A DNA stretch of 52,618 nucleotides from CAZOWL01 sp964583605 (GTDB lineage Bacteria; Pseudomonadota; Gammaproteobacteria; Chromatiales; Chromatiaceae): assembly GCA_964583605.1 (NCBI GenBank), contig CAZOWL010000020.1, positions 1-52,618 on the forward strand, given 5' to 3'. Shown here piece by piece: positions 25,388 through 33,585 of the stretch (position 1 is the first letter of the stretch; the number at the start of each line of letters is the position of its first letter). Under the pieces are notes generated by a model. The model saw only the letters and a list, made by a program, of their open reading frames with translations. It did no database searches and was not told the DNA's origin. A program made the translations under genes and the position numbers.

Positions 25388-26734
25388 ATGGCCGAGCGAC
25401 CCGCGGCGCTGGCGGGCCGGGCCTCTGCGCCCGATCCGTTCGTGGACTGGATGCGCCAGGCCACGCCCTACGTGCACGCGCATCGCGGCCGGACCTTCGT
25501 CGTGGCGTACGGCGGTGAGGCCTTGGCGGAGCCCGGCTTCCCCGGCCTGGTCCATGATCTGGCACTGCTGCACGGCCTCGGCATCCGACTCGTGCTGGCC
25601 TTCGGGGCGCGTCCACAGATCGAGCAGCGGCTCGTGGAGCGCGGCGCCGAGCTGCGATACGTCAACGGGCTGCGCATCACGGATGAGGTCGCCTTGGACT
25701 GCGTCAAGGAGGCCGTCGGTGTGGCGCGAATCCAGATCGAGGCCTTGCTCTCGCTGGGCCTCGCCAACTCACCGATGCATGGCGTTCGCATCCGCGTCGC
25801 CTCCGGCAATTTCGTCACGGCGCGCCCGCGCGGCGTGCTCGGCGGCGTCGACTATCTGTACACAGGGGCCGTGCGTCGGATCGACCGGCCGGCCTTGCGT
25901 CAGGCACTCGACGCCGGAGCCATCGCGCTTTTGCCGCCGATCGGCTACTCACCGACTGGCGAGATATTCAACCTGACCGCGGCCGATGTGGCCTGCTCGG
26001 CTGCGGTAGCGGTCGAGGCCGATAAGCTGATCTTCCTCATTGAGGAGCCGGGTGTCTGCGATGTCGCAGGCAGGCTGGTGCCGAACTTGCTCGTGTCGGA
26101 GGTCGACGCGCTCTTGCAAGGTGGGGACCGCCAGCCCGAGGATCTTGCTCAGGCCTTGCGCGGTGCCGCCGAGGCGTGCCGCCGCGGCGTGCGGCGGGTA
26201 CATGTCCTGAGCCGTCACGACGACGGCGCCCTGCTCCGCGAACTCTTCACCCGCGACGGCAGCGGCACGCTGATCACCGCCGAGCCCTTTGAGGATCTTC
26301 GCGCCGCCCGGGCCGACGATGTCGCCGGCATCGTCCAGCTGCTGCAACCTCTCGAAGAACAGGGTGCATTGGTACGCCGCTCCCGTGAGCGCTTGGAAGA
26401 CGAGATCGACCGCTTTGCAGTCATGGAGCGCGACGGCATGATCATCGCGTGCGCGGCCCTCTACCCCTACCGCGGCGAAGGGCTCGGCGAGCTCGCCTGC
26501 CTCGCGGTGCACCCCGACTATCGCCGCGGCGGTCGTGGGGATAAGCTCCTGACACGCGTCGAGGAACAGGCCCGGTCGATCGGACTCAGAGGCATCTTCG
26601 TGCTCACGACCCAGACCGCCCATTGGTTCCGCGAGCGCGGCTTCGAGCGCTCCAGGCTTGCCGACCTACCGATGGCGAAACAGGCCCTGTACAACTACCA
26701 GCGCAATTCACAGGTCTACCTCAAACCCTTGTGA
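25388..26734 (+). CDS. argA: Amino-acid N-acetyltransferase (N-acetylglutamate synthase)
   Basis: 448 residues, the two-domain bacterial ArgA. The N-terminal amino-acid-kinase-like domain binds arginine for feedback control (VVAYGGEALAEPGF, LVLAFGARPQIEQRL, PPIGYSPTGEIFNLTAADVA). The C-terminal GNAT domain has CLAVHPDYRRGGRGDKLL for acetyl-CoA binding. It makes N-acetylglutamate, the first step of arginine synthesis. It starts 20 bases after pilR behind GGGGAGAG, so it may be read through from that operon although the functions are unrelated. Confidence 0.95.
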   Translation: MAERPAALAGRASAPDPFVDWMRQATPYVHAHRGRTFVVAYGGEALAEPGFPGLVHDLALLHGLGIRLVLAFGARPQIEQRLVERGAELRYVNGLRITDEVALDCVKEAVGVARIQIEALLSLGLANSPMHGVRIRVASGNFVTARPRGVLGGVDYLYTGAVRRIDRPALRQALDAGAIALLPPIGYSPTGEIFNLTAADVACSAAVAVEADKLIFLIEEPGVCDVAGRLVPNLLVSEVDALLQGGDRQPEDLAQALRGAAEACRRGVRRVHVLSRHDDGALLRELFTRDGSGTLITAEPFEDLRAARADDVAGIVQLLQPLEEQGALVRRSRERLEDEIDRFAVMERDGMIIACAALYPYRGEGLGELACLAVHPDYRRGGRGDKLLTRVEEQARSIGLRGIFVLTTQTAHWFRERGFERSRLADLPMAKQALYNYQRNSQVYLKPL

Positions 26735-26904
26735 CAGCGGTCCGCGACGCGCGGAGCCTCGGCTGCCACCAGGGGCGCCCGACAAGAATCGCACGCACGG
26801 CCTCCGAACCCTAAGACCTAATCCGCACCATCTCGGGACGAGTCCGGCTATGCTTGTGCTTCGCCGCCGACGGCCGTCCTAGGCCCGCTCGGCTCGGCAA
26901 GAAC

Positions 26905-26943
26905 AGATTCTGTATAGCATGTCGGCCCGAGATTCTGCATAGC
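26905..26943. repeat. Pair of 14-base direct repeats
   Basis: AGATTCTGTATAGC (26905-26918) and AGATTCTGCATAGC (26930-26943) lie 25 bases apart, differing at one base, upstream of the cold-shock-like gene. Possibly binding sites for a regulator, or duplication scars. No function can be assigned. Confidence 0.35.
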
Positions 26944-27008
26944 GCGACCGGCCGATATTATGTTGAAGAAAACTCTTAAGTGACTCAAGGCCCAAGTGCT
27001 GAGGAACC

Positions 27009-27437
27009 ATGAAAGGAAAAATAGAGCAGTGGAAAGACGATAAAGGATTTGGGTTCATTGTTTCAGCAGACGGCAATGAACGAATTTTCTTTCATATTTC
27101 GGTTGTCAAAACTCGGGGCAGAAGACCGCAATTAAAGCTTGGAACCGCGGTTTTCTCAAATTGTATTGTGGTGCGTGCCATCAACACTGGTTGGCGGAAC
27201 ACCCATATGAATCACAACTACCTATCGTACATGGCCGAGGCGGAGGTTGCCTGGGTATATCAATTCTGCTCGTCGTATCACCTATTGTGGGGTCTATTTC
27301 AGCGTACCAATGGTTCGTATAACGCGTCACTTAACAATTTCCTACGTTCCAGCGCGCCGCTTCGGCCGGCAACGGGCGTCGCGCGAGGTCGCTCTGCCAT
27401 GTTTCCGGGCCTTGAACCCACACCCCGCCTCCACTAA
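27009..27437 (+). CDS. Truncated or degenerate cold-shock-domain protein
   Basis: The first 45-50 residues (MKGKIEQWKDDKGFGFIVSA, then IFFHISVVKTRGRRPQ) form most of a cold-shock OB fold with RNP1 (KGFGFI) and RNP2 (IFFHIS). The pattern is that of the CSD-DUF1294 membrane protein family. After RRPQLKLGTAVF the sequence stops resembling any cold-shock protein; the fifth beta strand and the DUF1294 helices are missing. The remaining frame to 27437 looks non-coding (mixed Trp/Cys/Asn content, rising GC). A good GAGGA lies before the ATG. Probably a decayed 3' end; the open frame may still make a peptide. The segment is more AT-rich than its surroundings. Confidence 0.55.
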   Translation: MKGKIEQWKDDKGFGFIVSADGNERIFFHISVVKTRGRRPQLKLGTAVFSNCIVVRAINTGWRNTHMNHNYLSYMAEAEVAWVYQFCSSYHLLWGLFQRTNGSYNASLNNFLRSSAPLRPATGVARGRSAMFPGLEPTPRLH

Positions 27438-27565
27438 CGGCCTGTCTCAGCCCCAGTCTGGACCCTCAAGGTGGCTTGGATTTCCTATCCGTCCGAGTCG
27501 AAGCGCTGGAGGCACTCGGGCTGTAGAATTAGAGGGGTCTGGTTACTTCGTTTGGAGAATTCCCG

Positions 27566-27790
27566 ATGACTGCGGCGGCCCAACAAGTTCTACGTGAGGC
27601 CATGGGCCTGACCCCGATGGAGCGCGCCGAGCTAATCGACGCACTCCTTCGCAGCTTCGATCCGAAGGCCGACGAAGAGATCGCGGATGCTTGGAGGGCC
27701 GAGGCGGAGTCCCGGATCGACGCCTTCGACGCCGGTGAGCTGGCAGACGACTCCGCTGAGGCGATGTTCGCAAGGATCAATCGGCCGTGA
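27566..27790 (+). CDS. Addiction-module antitoxin (TIGR02574-type component)
   Basis: 74 residues: MTAAAQQVLREAMGLTPMERAELIDALLRSFD followed by an acidic helix (DEEIADAWRAEAESRIDAFDAGEL). This matches the 'putative addiction module component' family, in which 'L...ER..L...L..SL' is followed by 'W..E...R...YD.G'. GGAG lies 8 bases before the ATG, with a possible -10 TAGAAT upstream near 27525. The stop TGA overlaps the GTG of the following toxin reading frame, the usual coupled layout. Its partner is frameshifted, so this may now be an orphan. Confidence 0.82.
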   Translation: MTAAAQQVLREAMGLTPMERAELIDALLRSFDPKADEEIADAWRAEAESRIDAFDAGELADDSAEAMFARINRP

Positions 27791-28102
27791 AGGTCCGCGT
27801 CCTCTCCTGCGCCGAGCGGGGAATTCGTGGATGCGGTTGATCGGTACAACGCCGAGCGGCCTGGACTCGGCTACGAATTCGCCGAGGAGGTTCAGTCCGC
27901 TTTCGAGCGTATCGGGGCATTCCCAGATGCCTGGCCCTTGTTCTCCGCCCGTTCGCGTCGCTGCATCGTGAGCCGGTTTCCTTACGGAATCCTCTACCAG
28001 ATCCGGGCCGACCGCATCCTCGTCGTCGCCATCATGCACCTGAAGCGCGACCCAGAGACATGGCGGCAGCGGGCGCATGGATCAGGACAAGAAGCACGCT
28101 GA
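27787..28102 (+). pseudogene. ParE/RelE toxin disrupted by a one-base frameshift
   Basis: GTG at 27787 starts VKVRVLSCAER in the expected frame, but a GGGG run at 27818-27821 has one G too many. The frame then hits TGA at 27838-27840. Removing one G restores ...AEREFVDAVDRYNAERPGLG followed by the full ParE-toxin body (FAEEVQSAFERI...RRCIVSRFPYGILYQI...ILVVAIMHLKRDPETWRQR). An internal ATG at 27827 could give a 91-residue product lacking only the first beta strand. Either the toxin is inactivated, or this is a sequencing error in a G run. Confidence 0.8.
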
Positions 28103-28164
28103 TCGAGCTCGGACGGCAGGATTCTCGTGCGGCGAGATGAGTAAACTTTCACCGGAACTCCTCA

Positions 28165-28209
28165 CGGTCACACAATTATCATATTCCTGTAAAGGTATCT
28201 CACTATATT
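28165..28209 (+). promoter_or_regulatory. Pho-box-like array and -10 box upstream of the alkaline phosphatase gene
   Basis: CGGTCACACAATTATCAT (28165-28182) matches the 18-base PhoB box consensus at about 13 positions. Further imperfect half-sites (TGTAAA, CTCAC) follow at 10-11 base spacing. TATATT at 28204-28209 is a plausible -10. The region is AT-rich against a GC-rich background. The match is by eye; phosphate-starvation control is inferred from the downstream gene. Confidence 0.45.
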
Positions 28210-28316
28210 GTGCGTGCTTGTCGGCCTGCCGATCAGGTGCCGACCGAGGGCCTGACGACGGCGGACCAGCTTGCTCATCAGCCACCCAATACGTGTCAAC
28301 GTGAGGCAGTAGCACA

Positions 28317-29834
28317 ATGAACCGTAAGCCCCTGGCGCGCAGCCTGATTGGCCTGGCGCTTCTCTCCGCGGCGACGCTCGCAAGCGCCGCTCCCAACCCG
28401 AGATATGTCTTCTTCATCCTGGGCGACGGGATGTCCGCCACTCAGGTACAAGCCACAGAGGCCTATCTGACGACCATCAACGGCGGCGACGCCATGGTCG
28501 CCGAGGACCTCCTGAAGCCCGAGAACCGGCTCAACATGTCTAAGATGCCGGTCTTGGGCATGCAGACGACCTATGATTCCTTTGCGCTCATGACGGATTC
28601 GGCCTCGGCCGGCACCGCCTTTGCGACGGGGGTCAAGACCCGGAGCGGCGCGATCGGCATGACGCCGGATCTGACTCAGAGCGTGAAGAGCGTCGCCCAG
28701 CTGGCGCACGAGGCCGGCCGGCGCGTCGGCATCCTCTCCAGCGTATCGCTCAATCACGCGACGCCGGCAAGCTACTACGCGAGCGTGCCGAGCCGCAATG
28801 ACTACCTCGGCGTCGGCTATCAGCTCGCGGATTCTGGCTACGAGTTCTTCGGCGGCGGCGGCATCAACAAGGCCGACCAGGCGCTCTTGGACCACGTGGC
28901 GGCCCAGGGCTACACGGTCCTGAATGATCGGCAGTCGATCCTCGGCCTCGTGCAAAACCCGATGAGCAAGGTAGTCGCCATCAATCCGGTGCTGCCGGGA
29001 AGCGCGGCGATGCCCTATGCGATCGACAAGCCGGCCGAGAACCTCTCGCTCGAGGAGATGACCGAGGTCGCCCTTAGCGTGTTGTGCGACGAAGGCCGTC
29101 GCAACAACGTGACTGGCCGTTGCAGCCATGAAGGCTTCTTCATGATGGTCGAGGGCGGCAAGATCGACTGGGCCTGCCATGCCAACGACGCGATGGCGAC
29201 GATTGGCGACATGCTCGATTTCGACGGCGCCGTCCGCGTCGCGTTGGAGTTCTACGAGCGCTACCCGCAGCAGACCCTGATCGTCGTCACCGGCGATCAC
29301 GAGACGGGCGGCATGACCATCGGCCATGCGACCACCGGCTACAAGGCCTACTACGACCGTCTGCTCGGCCAGAAGAACAGCTTCGAGCACTTCGACATGA
29401 ACGTCTGGCCGGAACACAAGGACACGTACAGCCCGGGGTACGACTGGACGCAGGCTAACAATCTCGCGTCGAATGCAGAGATGGTAGGTCTCCTTCAGGA
29501 CAACTTCGGTCTCGTTTGGGACGAGCTCAACACCGACCAGCAGATCAAGCTCGAGGACGCCTACGACAAGTCGATGGTCGGGGAAAACGACAACACTGCG
29601 GATGAGAATCAGCTGCTCTACGGGTACTACAACCCGATCAGTGTGACCATCACCCATGTCCTCAACGAGGAGGCCAGTATCGGCTGGACCTCGTACTCGC
29701 ATACCGGCGTGCCAGTACCTGTCTTCGCCCAGGGCCGGGATGCTGAGCGCTTCGCCGGCTTCTACGACAATACCGACATTGCCAAACGCCTGGCGGAGGT
29801 GATGCATCTGCCGAGCCTGCCTGTCTATAAGTAG
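28317..29834 (+). CDS. phoA: Alkaline phosphatase (PhoA family)
   Basis: 505 residues. The signal peptide MNRKPLARSLIGLALLSAAT ends at ASA-A (about residue 24). Catalytic Ser95 lies in MTDSASAGTAFATG; metal ligands lie in ILGDGMS (Asp37), SLNHATPA, MVEGGKIDWACHAND and TGDHETGG. It is a periplasmic Zn/Mg phosphomonoesterase that releases phosphate from organic esters. An upstream Pho-box-like array suggests induction by phosphate starvation. A strong terminator follows. The symbol is used for the family; a strict E. coli PhoA orthologue is not claimed. Confidence 0.93.
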   Translation: MNRKPLARSLIGLALLSAATLASAAPNPRYVFFILGDGMSATQVQATEAYLTTINGGDAMVAEDLLKPENRLNMSKMPVLGMQTTYDSFALMTDSASAGTAFATGVKTRSGAIGMTPDLTQSVKSVAQLAHEAGRRVGILSSVSLNHATPASYYASVPSRNDYLGVGYQLADSGYEFFGGGGINKADQALLDHVAAQGYTVLNDRQSILGLVQNPMSKVVAINPVLPGSAAMPYAIDKPAENLSLEEMTEVALSVLCDEGRRNNVTGRCSHEGFFMMVEGGKIDWACHANDAMATIGDMLDFDGAVRVALEFYERYPQQTLIVVTGDHETGGMTIGHATTGYKAYYDRLLGQKNSFEHFDMNVWPEHKDTYSPGYDWTQANNLASNAEMVGLLQDNFGLVWDELNTDQQIKLEDAYDKSMVGENDNTADENQLLYGYYNPISVTITHVLNEEASIGWTSYSHTGVPVPVFAQGRDAERFAGFYDNTDIAKRLAEVMHLPSLPVYK

Positions 29835-29864
29835 GCCGTCCCTCACTCAGGGCTGAGACGATCG

Positions 29865-29892
29865 CGGCGCCGCGACTCACGCGGCGCCGTTT
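29865..29892 (+). terminator. Rho-independent terminator after phoA
   Basis: CGGCGCCGCG and CGCGGCGCCG form a perfect 10-bp stem with loop ACTCA, followed at once by TTT and a T-rich tail (TTTCTCGTTTCTCG). It lies 30 bases after the phoA stop and separates it from the YibE/F gene. Confidence 0.88.
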
Positions 29893-29930
29893 CTCGTTTC
29901 TCGCACAGCCTCCGCTCGCCGAAGACCGCC

Positions 29931-31115
29931 ATGCCCCAGCTGAACCGCGACGCCCGCTTCGCGCTGATCATCGCGGCGCTGACCATCGTGCTCCTGTTTC
30001 TAGATCTCGCCCCAGGCACCGATGTCGAGCGAGGACGGCACGCGCAAGCTCAGGTCATCGCGGTCGAGAACAGCGAGGTGCGCGTCAACCTGATCGTCAA
30101 GACCGGCGCTCAGGTCTTGACCGTCCAGTTGCTCGACGGCCCGCACGAGGGCCACGAGATGCCGATCACCAATATGCTGACCGGTAAGATGGAACTCGAT
30201 GAGGTCTACGAGACGGGTGCCTTTGTCCTCGTCGAGTACGATGTCGTCGAGGGTCGCCCGGCGCATGGTGTCGCGCGCGGCCATTATCGTCTGCACCTGC
30301 AGCTCGTCTTGATCGGGCTCTTCGTCGGACTGCTCCTGATTGTCGCGGGTGTAACCGGGCTGAAGGCAGCGCTGTCCTTCCTGTTTGCCGCCATCCTGTT
30401 GTGGAAGCTCTTCTTTCCGCTGCTCCTGCTCGGCTTTGCGCCGATACCGACCGGCCTCGTCGTGGTCGCCGTCATCACGGCCGTCGTCACCTTCTCGGTC
30501 GGCGGACTCAATCGCCGCGGCCTTGCGACCTTTTCGGGATCGATGCTCGGCGTGCTCCTAACCTGCGTGCTGGCCCTCTGGTTCGCCAAGGCCTTCCATC
30601 TGCACGGCGCCGTGCGGCCGTTTGCCGAGACCTTGCTCTACTCTGGTTACTACGACTTGCGGCTCACAGAGATCTTCATCGCGAGCGTCTTCATCGCCTG
30701 CTCGGGCGCCGTGATGGATCTCGCGATGGACATCGCGGCCAGCATGGAGGAGATCAAGCAGCGCCATCCCGAGATCGGTCCGATCGCGCATATCGGTTCT
30801 GGTCTGCGCGTGGGGCGGGCCGTCGTCGGGACCATGACGACGACCCTACTGCTCGCCTACTCGAGTAGCCACGTCTTCATGTTCATGCTGGTCATGGCCA
30901 AAGGGCTACCGGCAGCAAACATCGCCAACGCCCCATTCGTGTCGGCGGAGATCCTCAATATCCTCGTGGGCAGCTTCGGCCTCGTCACGGTGGCGCCCTT
31001 CACGGCCCTGGTCGCGGGAGTGCTGTACCGCTTCCCGGCGAGCTCAAGCCGACCCTTTCGGCGAATCTTCAATGCTCGCCAGCTCGTATCCGGCGATCGG
31101 GGTCGAGAGAGATGA
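29931..31115 (+). CDS. YibE/F-like multipass membrane protein
   Basis: 394 residues. One N-terminal helix (FALIIAALTIVLLFLDLAPG), then a soluble beta-rich domain of about 100 residues outside the membrane (QVIAVENSEVRVNLI...GPHEGHEMPITNMLTG), then about seven helices, including LVLIGLFVGLLLIVAGVTGLKAALSF and ATFSGSMLGVLLTCVLALWF. The conserved motif region GAVMDLAMDIAASMEEI is characteristic of the YibE/F family (PF07907). The molecular function of the family is unknown; transport has been suggested. It is isolated from phoA by a terminator. Confidence 0.85.
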   Translation: MPQLNRDARFALIIAALTIVLLFLDLAPGTDVERGRHAQAQVIAVENSEVRVNLIVKTGAQVLTVQLLDGPHEGHEMPITNMLTGKMELDEVYETGAFVLVEYDVVEGRPAHGVARGHYRLHLQLVLIGLFVGLLLIVAGVTGLKAALSFLFAAILLWKLFFPLLLLGFAPIPTGLVVVAVITAVVTFSVGGLNRRGLATFSGSMLGVLLTCVLALWFAKAFHLHGAVRPFAETLLYSGYYDLRLTEIFIASVFIACSGAVMDLAMDIAASMEEIKQRHPEIGPIAHIGSGLRVGRAVVGTMTTTLLLAYSSSHVFMFMLVMAKGLPAANIANAPFVSAEILNILVGSFGLVTVAPFTALVAGVLYRFPASSSRPFRRIFNARQLVSGDRGRER

Positions 31116-31278
31116 TTGCCCTATTCCGGCGCTCTCGCTAGACTTATACGCCCTCTCAGCTAGAGGCCCCGTCCCGGTCGTCGGGCGACCGGATCGGTCT
31201 CCGATCGCGTCTTCGGCTAGTCGATCTCCTCGGCTCGCCGATCCTGTCATCTGCCAAGCCGACAAATTTGGAGTCATC

Positions 31279-31707
31279 ATGGCCGTCGAACGCACGCTCT
31301 CGATCATCAAGCCCAATGCCGTGGCCAAGAACGCCATCGGCGCCATTCTCGCGCGCTTCGAGGAGGCGGGCTTGCGGATCGTGGCAGCGCGGATGCTGCA
31401 TCTGAGTCGCGAGCAGGCCGCCGCCTTCTACGCCGTGCATCAAGCGCGACCCTTCTATGACGAGCTTGTTGAGTTCATGACATCGGGTCCCGTGATGGTC
31501 CAGGTGCTCGCGGGCGATGACGCCATCGCCCGCAACCGGGAGGTGATGGGTGCGACCGACCCGGCCAAGGCGGCACCAGGGACGATCCGCGCCGATTTTG
31601 CCGATTCCTTGACGGCCAATGCGGTCCACGGCTCTGACTCGGCGCAGACGGCGGAGACCGAGATCGGTTTCTTCTTCCCGGAGGGCGTTTGTGAGCGCAC
31701 CGGATGA
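31279..31707 (+). CDS. ndk: Nucleoside diphosphate kinase
   Basis: 142 residues: MAVERTLSIIKPNAVAKNAIG, then GFF-type ending, with the phosphorylated His in NAVHGSDS. It balances NTP and dNTP pools by transferring the gamma phosphate. It heads the conserved run ndk-rlmN-pilW-rodZ-hisS-yfgM-bamB-der and overlaps rlmN by 17 bases. An upstream in-frame start at 31072 is discounted because the family begins at MA.ERTLSIIKP. Confidence 0.97.
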   Translation: MAVERTLSIIKPNAVAKNAIGAILARFEEAGLRIVAARMLHLSREQAAAFYAVHQARPFYDELVEFMTSGPVMVQVLAGDDAIARNREVMGATDPAKAAPGTIRADFADSLTANAVHGSDSAQTAETEIGFFFPEGVCERTG

Positions 31708-32809
31708 GATCCGCCTCGGCAGCCAGGCCGACGACGCGATCGATCTCTTCGGTCTGACGCGGGCGGGGGCCGAGCGCCTCGTCGAGGGCTGGGGCTACAA
31801 GGCCTTTCACGGCCGCAACGTCTTCAAGTGGATCCATAAGCATGGCGTGACGGATTTCGACGCCATGACGGACCTCTCCAAACCCTTGCGCCGACGTCTC
31901 GCGGCAAGCTGCGTAATCGCGCGGCCAGAGGTCGTGGCGGAGCAGCCGGCGCCCGATGGGACGGTCAAATGGCTTACCCAGCTCCCCGGTGGTCAGCGTA
32001 TCGAGAGCGTGCTGATCCCCGATGCCGGTCGCCGTACGCTATGCGTCTCCTCGCAGATCGGCTGTGCATTGGAGTGCGTCTTCTGCGCCACCGGCCGGCA
32101 GGGCTTCAATCGCAATCTGCGAGTTGCCGAGATCGTCGGCCAGGTCTGGCACGCAACCCGCTGGCTCGGTGAGCCGCCGACCAATATCGTGCTGATGGGC
32201 ATGGGCGAGCCACTGGCCAACTTTGAGGCCGTCGTCGCGGCCATGGACATCATGCAGGATGACCTCGCCTACATGCTGTCGAAGTATCGTGTAACGCTCA
32301 GCACCTCAGGCCTCGTCCCGAACATCCATCGGCTGCGCATGGTCAGCGACGTCTCGCTGGCCGTGTCCCTGCATGCCCCGACGAATGCGCTGCGCGATGA
32401 GCTGGTTCCGATCAATCGGAAGTACCCGCTTGAAGAGCTCCTCCCCGCCTGCCGGCACTATCTCGGCACCGACAAGCGTCGCCGAATCACCTGGGAGTAT
32501 GTCATGCTCGACGGCATCAACGACGGCCTGCGCGAGGCCAAGCAGCTCATCCGCCTGCTCGAGGGCATTCCATCCAAGATCAACCTGATCCCATTTAACC
32601 CTTTTCCGGGCAGCTCATTTGCGACCTCGCCACCCGAGCGTATCGAGGACTTCCGCAACCGGCTGATGCGCTCCGGTCTGATGACCATCACCCGCAAGAC
32701 GCGCGGCGACGAGATCGCCGCGGCCTGCGGCCAGCTCGTCGGTCTGGTGGCGGATCGTGCCCGACGCGGCGAGCGGGCGGCCCGGTTGCGTCCCGCCGCC
32801 TGGTTATGA
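31691..32809 (+). CDS. rlmN: 23S rRNA/tRNA (adenine-C2)-methyltransferase RlmN
   Basis: 372 residues. Radical-SAM enzyme that methylates A2503 of 23S rRNA and A37 of some tRNAs. The iron-sulfur motif is GCALECVFCATG (Cys125, 129, 132), with GMGEPLAN for SAM binding and a C-terminal ACGQL cysteine. The start is GTG 31691, with GGAGGG 7 bases upstream, inside the end of ndk. An earlier in-frame ATG would overlap ndk by 89 bases. The stop overlaps the pilW start (ATGA). Confidence 0.96.
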   Translation: MSAPDEIRLGSQADDAIDLFGLTRAGAERLVEGWGYKAFHGRNVFKWIHKHGVTDFDAMTDLSKPLRRRLAASCVIARPEVVAEQPAPDGTVKWLTQLPGGQRIESVLIPDAGRRTLCVSSQIGCALECVFCATGRQGFNRNLRVAEIVGQVWHATRWLGEPPTNIVLMGMGEPLANFEAVVAAMDIMQDDLAYMLSKYRVTLSTSGLVPNIHRLRMVSDVSLAVSLHAPTNALRDELVPINRKYPLEELLPACRHYLGTDKRRRITWEYVMLDGINDGLREAKQLIRLLEGIPSKINLIPFNPFPGSSFATSPPERIEDFRNRLMRSGLMTITRKTRGDEIAAACGQLVGLVADRARRGERAARLRPAAWL

Positions 32810-33576
32810 CGGGCTCTCGCGCCGTTCGGATCCTGTTGATCGCCGGCCTCTGTGGCCAGCTGGTTGCCTGCGCCAGTCCGGGCCCCACCAGCGGCGGGGT
32901 TAGCGGCGACCTCGATACGCAGCAGGGCGAGCGCCCAAGCGATCTCTACGTCTCGCTCGCCGCCGAGTACTACCGCATCGGTCAGCTCGATGCCGCGGTG
33001 GACCGTGCCCAGAAGGCCCTCGAGATCGACAGCGGGAGCGGTCGCGCCCATTACATCATGGCCATCATCAAGCAGCGGCTTGGCGAGAACGCCCAAGCCG
33101 AGACACACTTCAAGCAGGCGGTCGCGCTTGAGCCCGGCAGTGGCGAGATTCGCAACGCTTGGGGGGCATTCCTCTGCAGCCAGAACCGTTACGCAGAAGC
33201 CGACGCCCAGTTCACTGCAGCCTTATCCAACCCGCTCTACAAGACCCCAGACCTGGCCCTCACCAACGCCGGGGCCTGCGCGATCCGCGCTGGCGACTTG
33301 GCCAAGAGCGAGGGTTATCTGCGGCAGGCTTTGTCGCGCGACGCGAGCTTCGGTCCGGCCCTGTACGCGATGGCCGAGCTTCAGTACAAGCGTGGCGACC
33401 ACAAGTCCGCGCGCACTTACATCGAGCGGCTGATGCAGACAACACAAATGACACCCCAGACCCTGTTGCTCGGCGTCCAGATCGAGAAGGCGCTCGGCAA
33501 TCGCAAGCAAGCGCAGACCTATGCGCAGTTTCTACGTCAACGCTTCCCGGATGCCCCCGAAAACCTGAAGTTGTAA
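32806..33576 (+). CDS. pilW: Type IV pilus biogenesis/stability lipoprotein PilW (PilF)
   Basis: 256 residues. Lipoprotein signal RAVRILLIAGLCGQLVACAS (lipobox VAC), then about six TPR repeats (LYVSLAAEYYRIGQLDAAVDRAQKALEID, AHYIMAIIKQRLGENAQAETHFKQAV and onward). It is the outer-membrane pilotin needed to assemble the PilQ secretin. The position between rlmN and rodZ is conserved. Together with pilSR at 22-25 kb, it suggests the organism makes type IV pili. Confidence 0.93.
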   Translation: MTGSRAVRILLIAGLCGQLVACASPGPTSGGVSGDLDTQQGERPSDLYVSLAAEYYRIGQLDAAVDRAQKALEIDSGSGRAHYIMAIIKQRLGENAQAETHFKQAVALEPGSGEIRNAWGAFLCSQNRYAEADAQFTAALSNPLYKTPDLALTNAGACAIRAGDLAKSEGYLRQALSRDASFGPALYAMAELQYKRGDHKSARTYIERLMQTTQMTPQTLLLGVQIEKALGNRKQAQTYAQFLRQRFPDAPENLKL

Positions 33577-33585
33577 GCCATCGCT

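Noticed and set aside
26770..26835. tRNA-Leu-like stretch on the minus strand (GCCGTGCGTGCGATTCTTGT region)
   Set aside because: The order of segments recalls the 3' half of a tRNA-Leu, but the T-stem does not pair, no acceptor stem closes and no 5' half is present. At most it is a relic.
27320..27440. Possible integron attC site (ACTTAAC followed by a GC-rich imperfect palindrome)
   Set aside because: One simple site matches RYYYAAC but no GTTRRRY partner lies at the right distance, and there is no integrase nearby.
28296..29846. A 516-codon minus-strand frame opposite phoA
   Set aside because: The plus strand encodes a complete alkaline phosphatase with signal peptide and active site; the antisense frame has no motif and begins and ends at nearly the same points.
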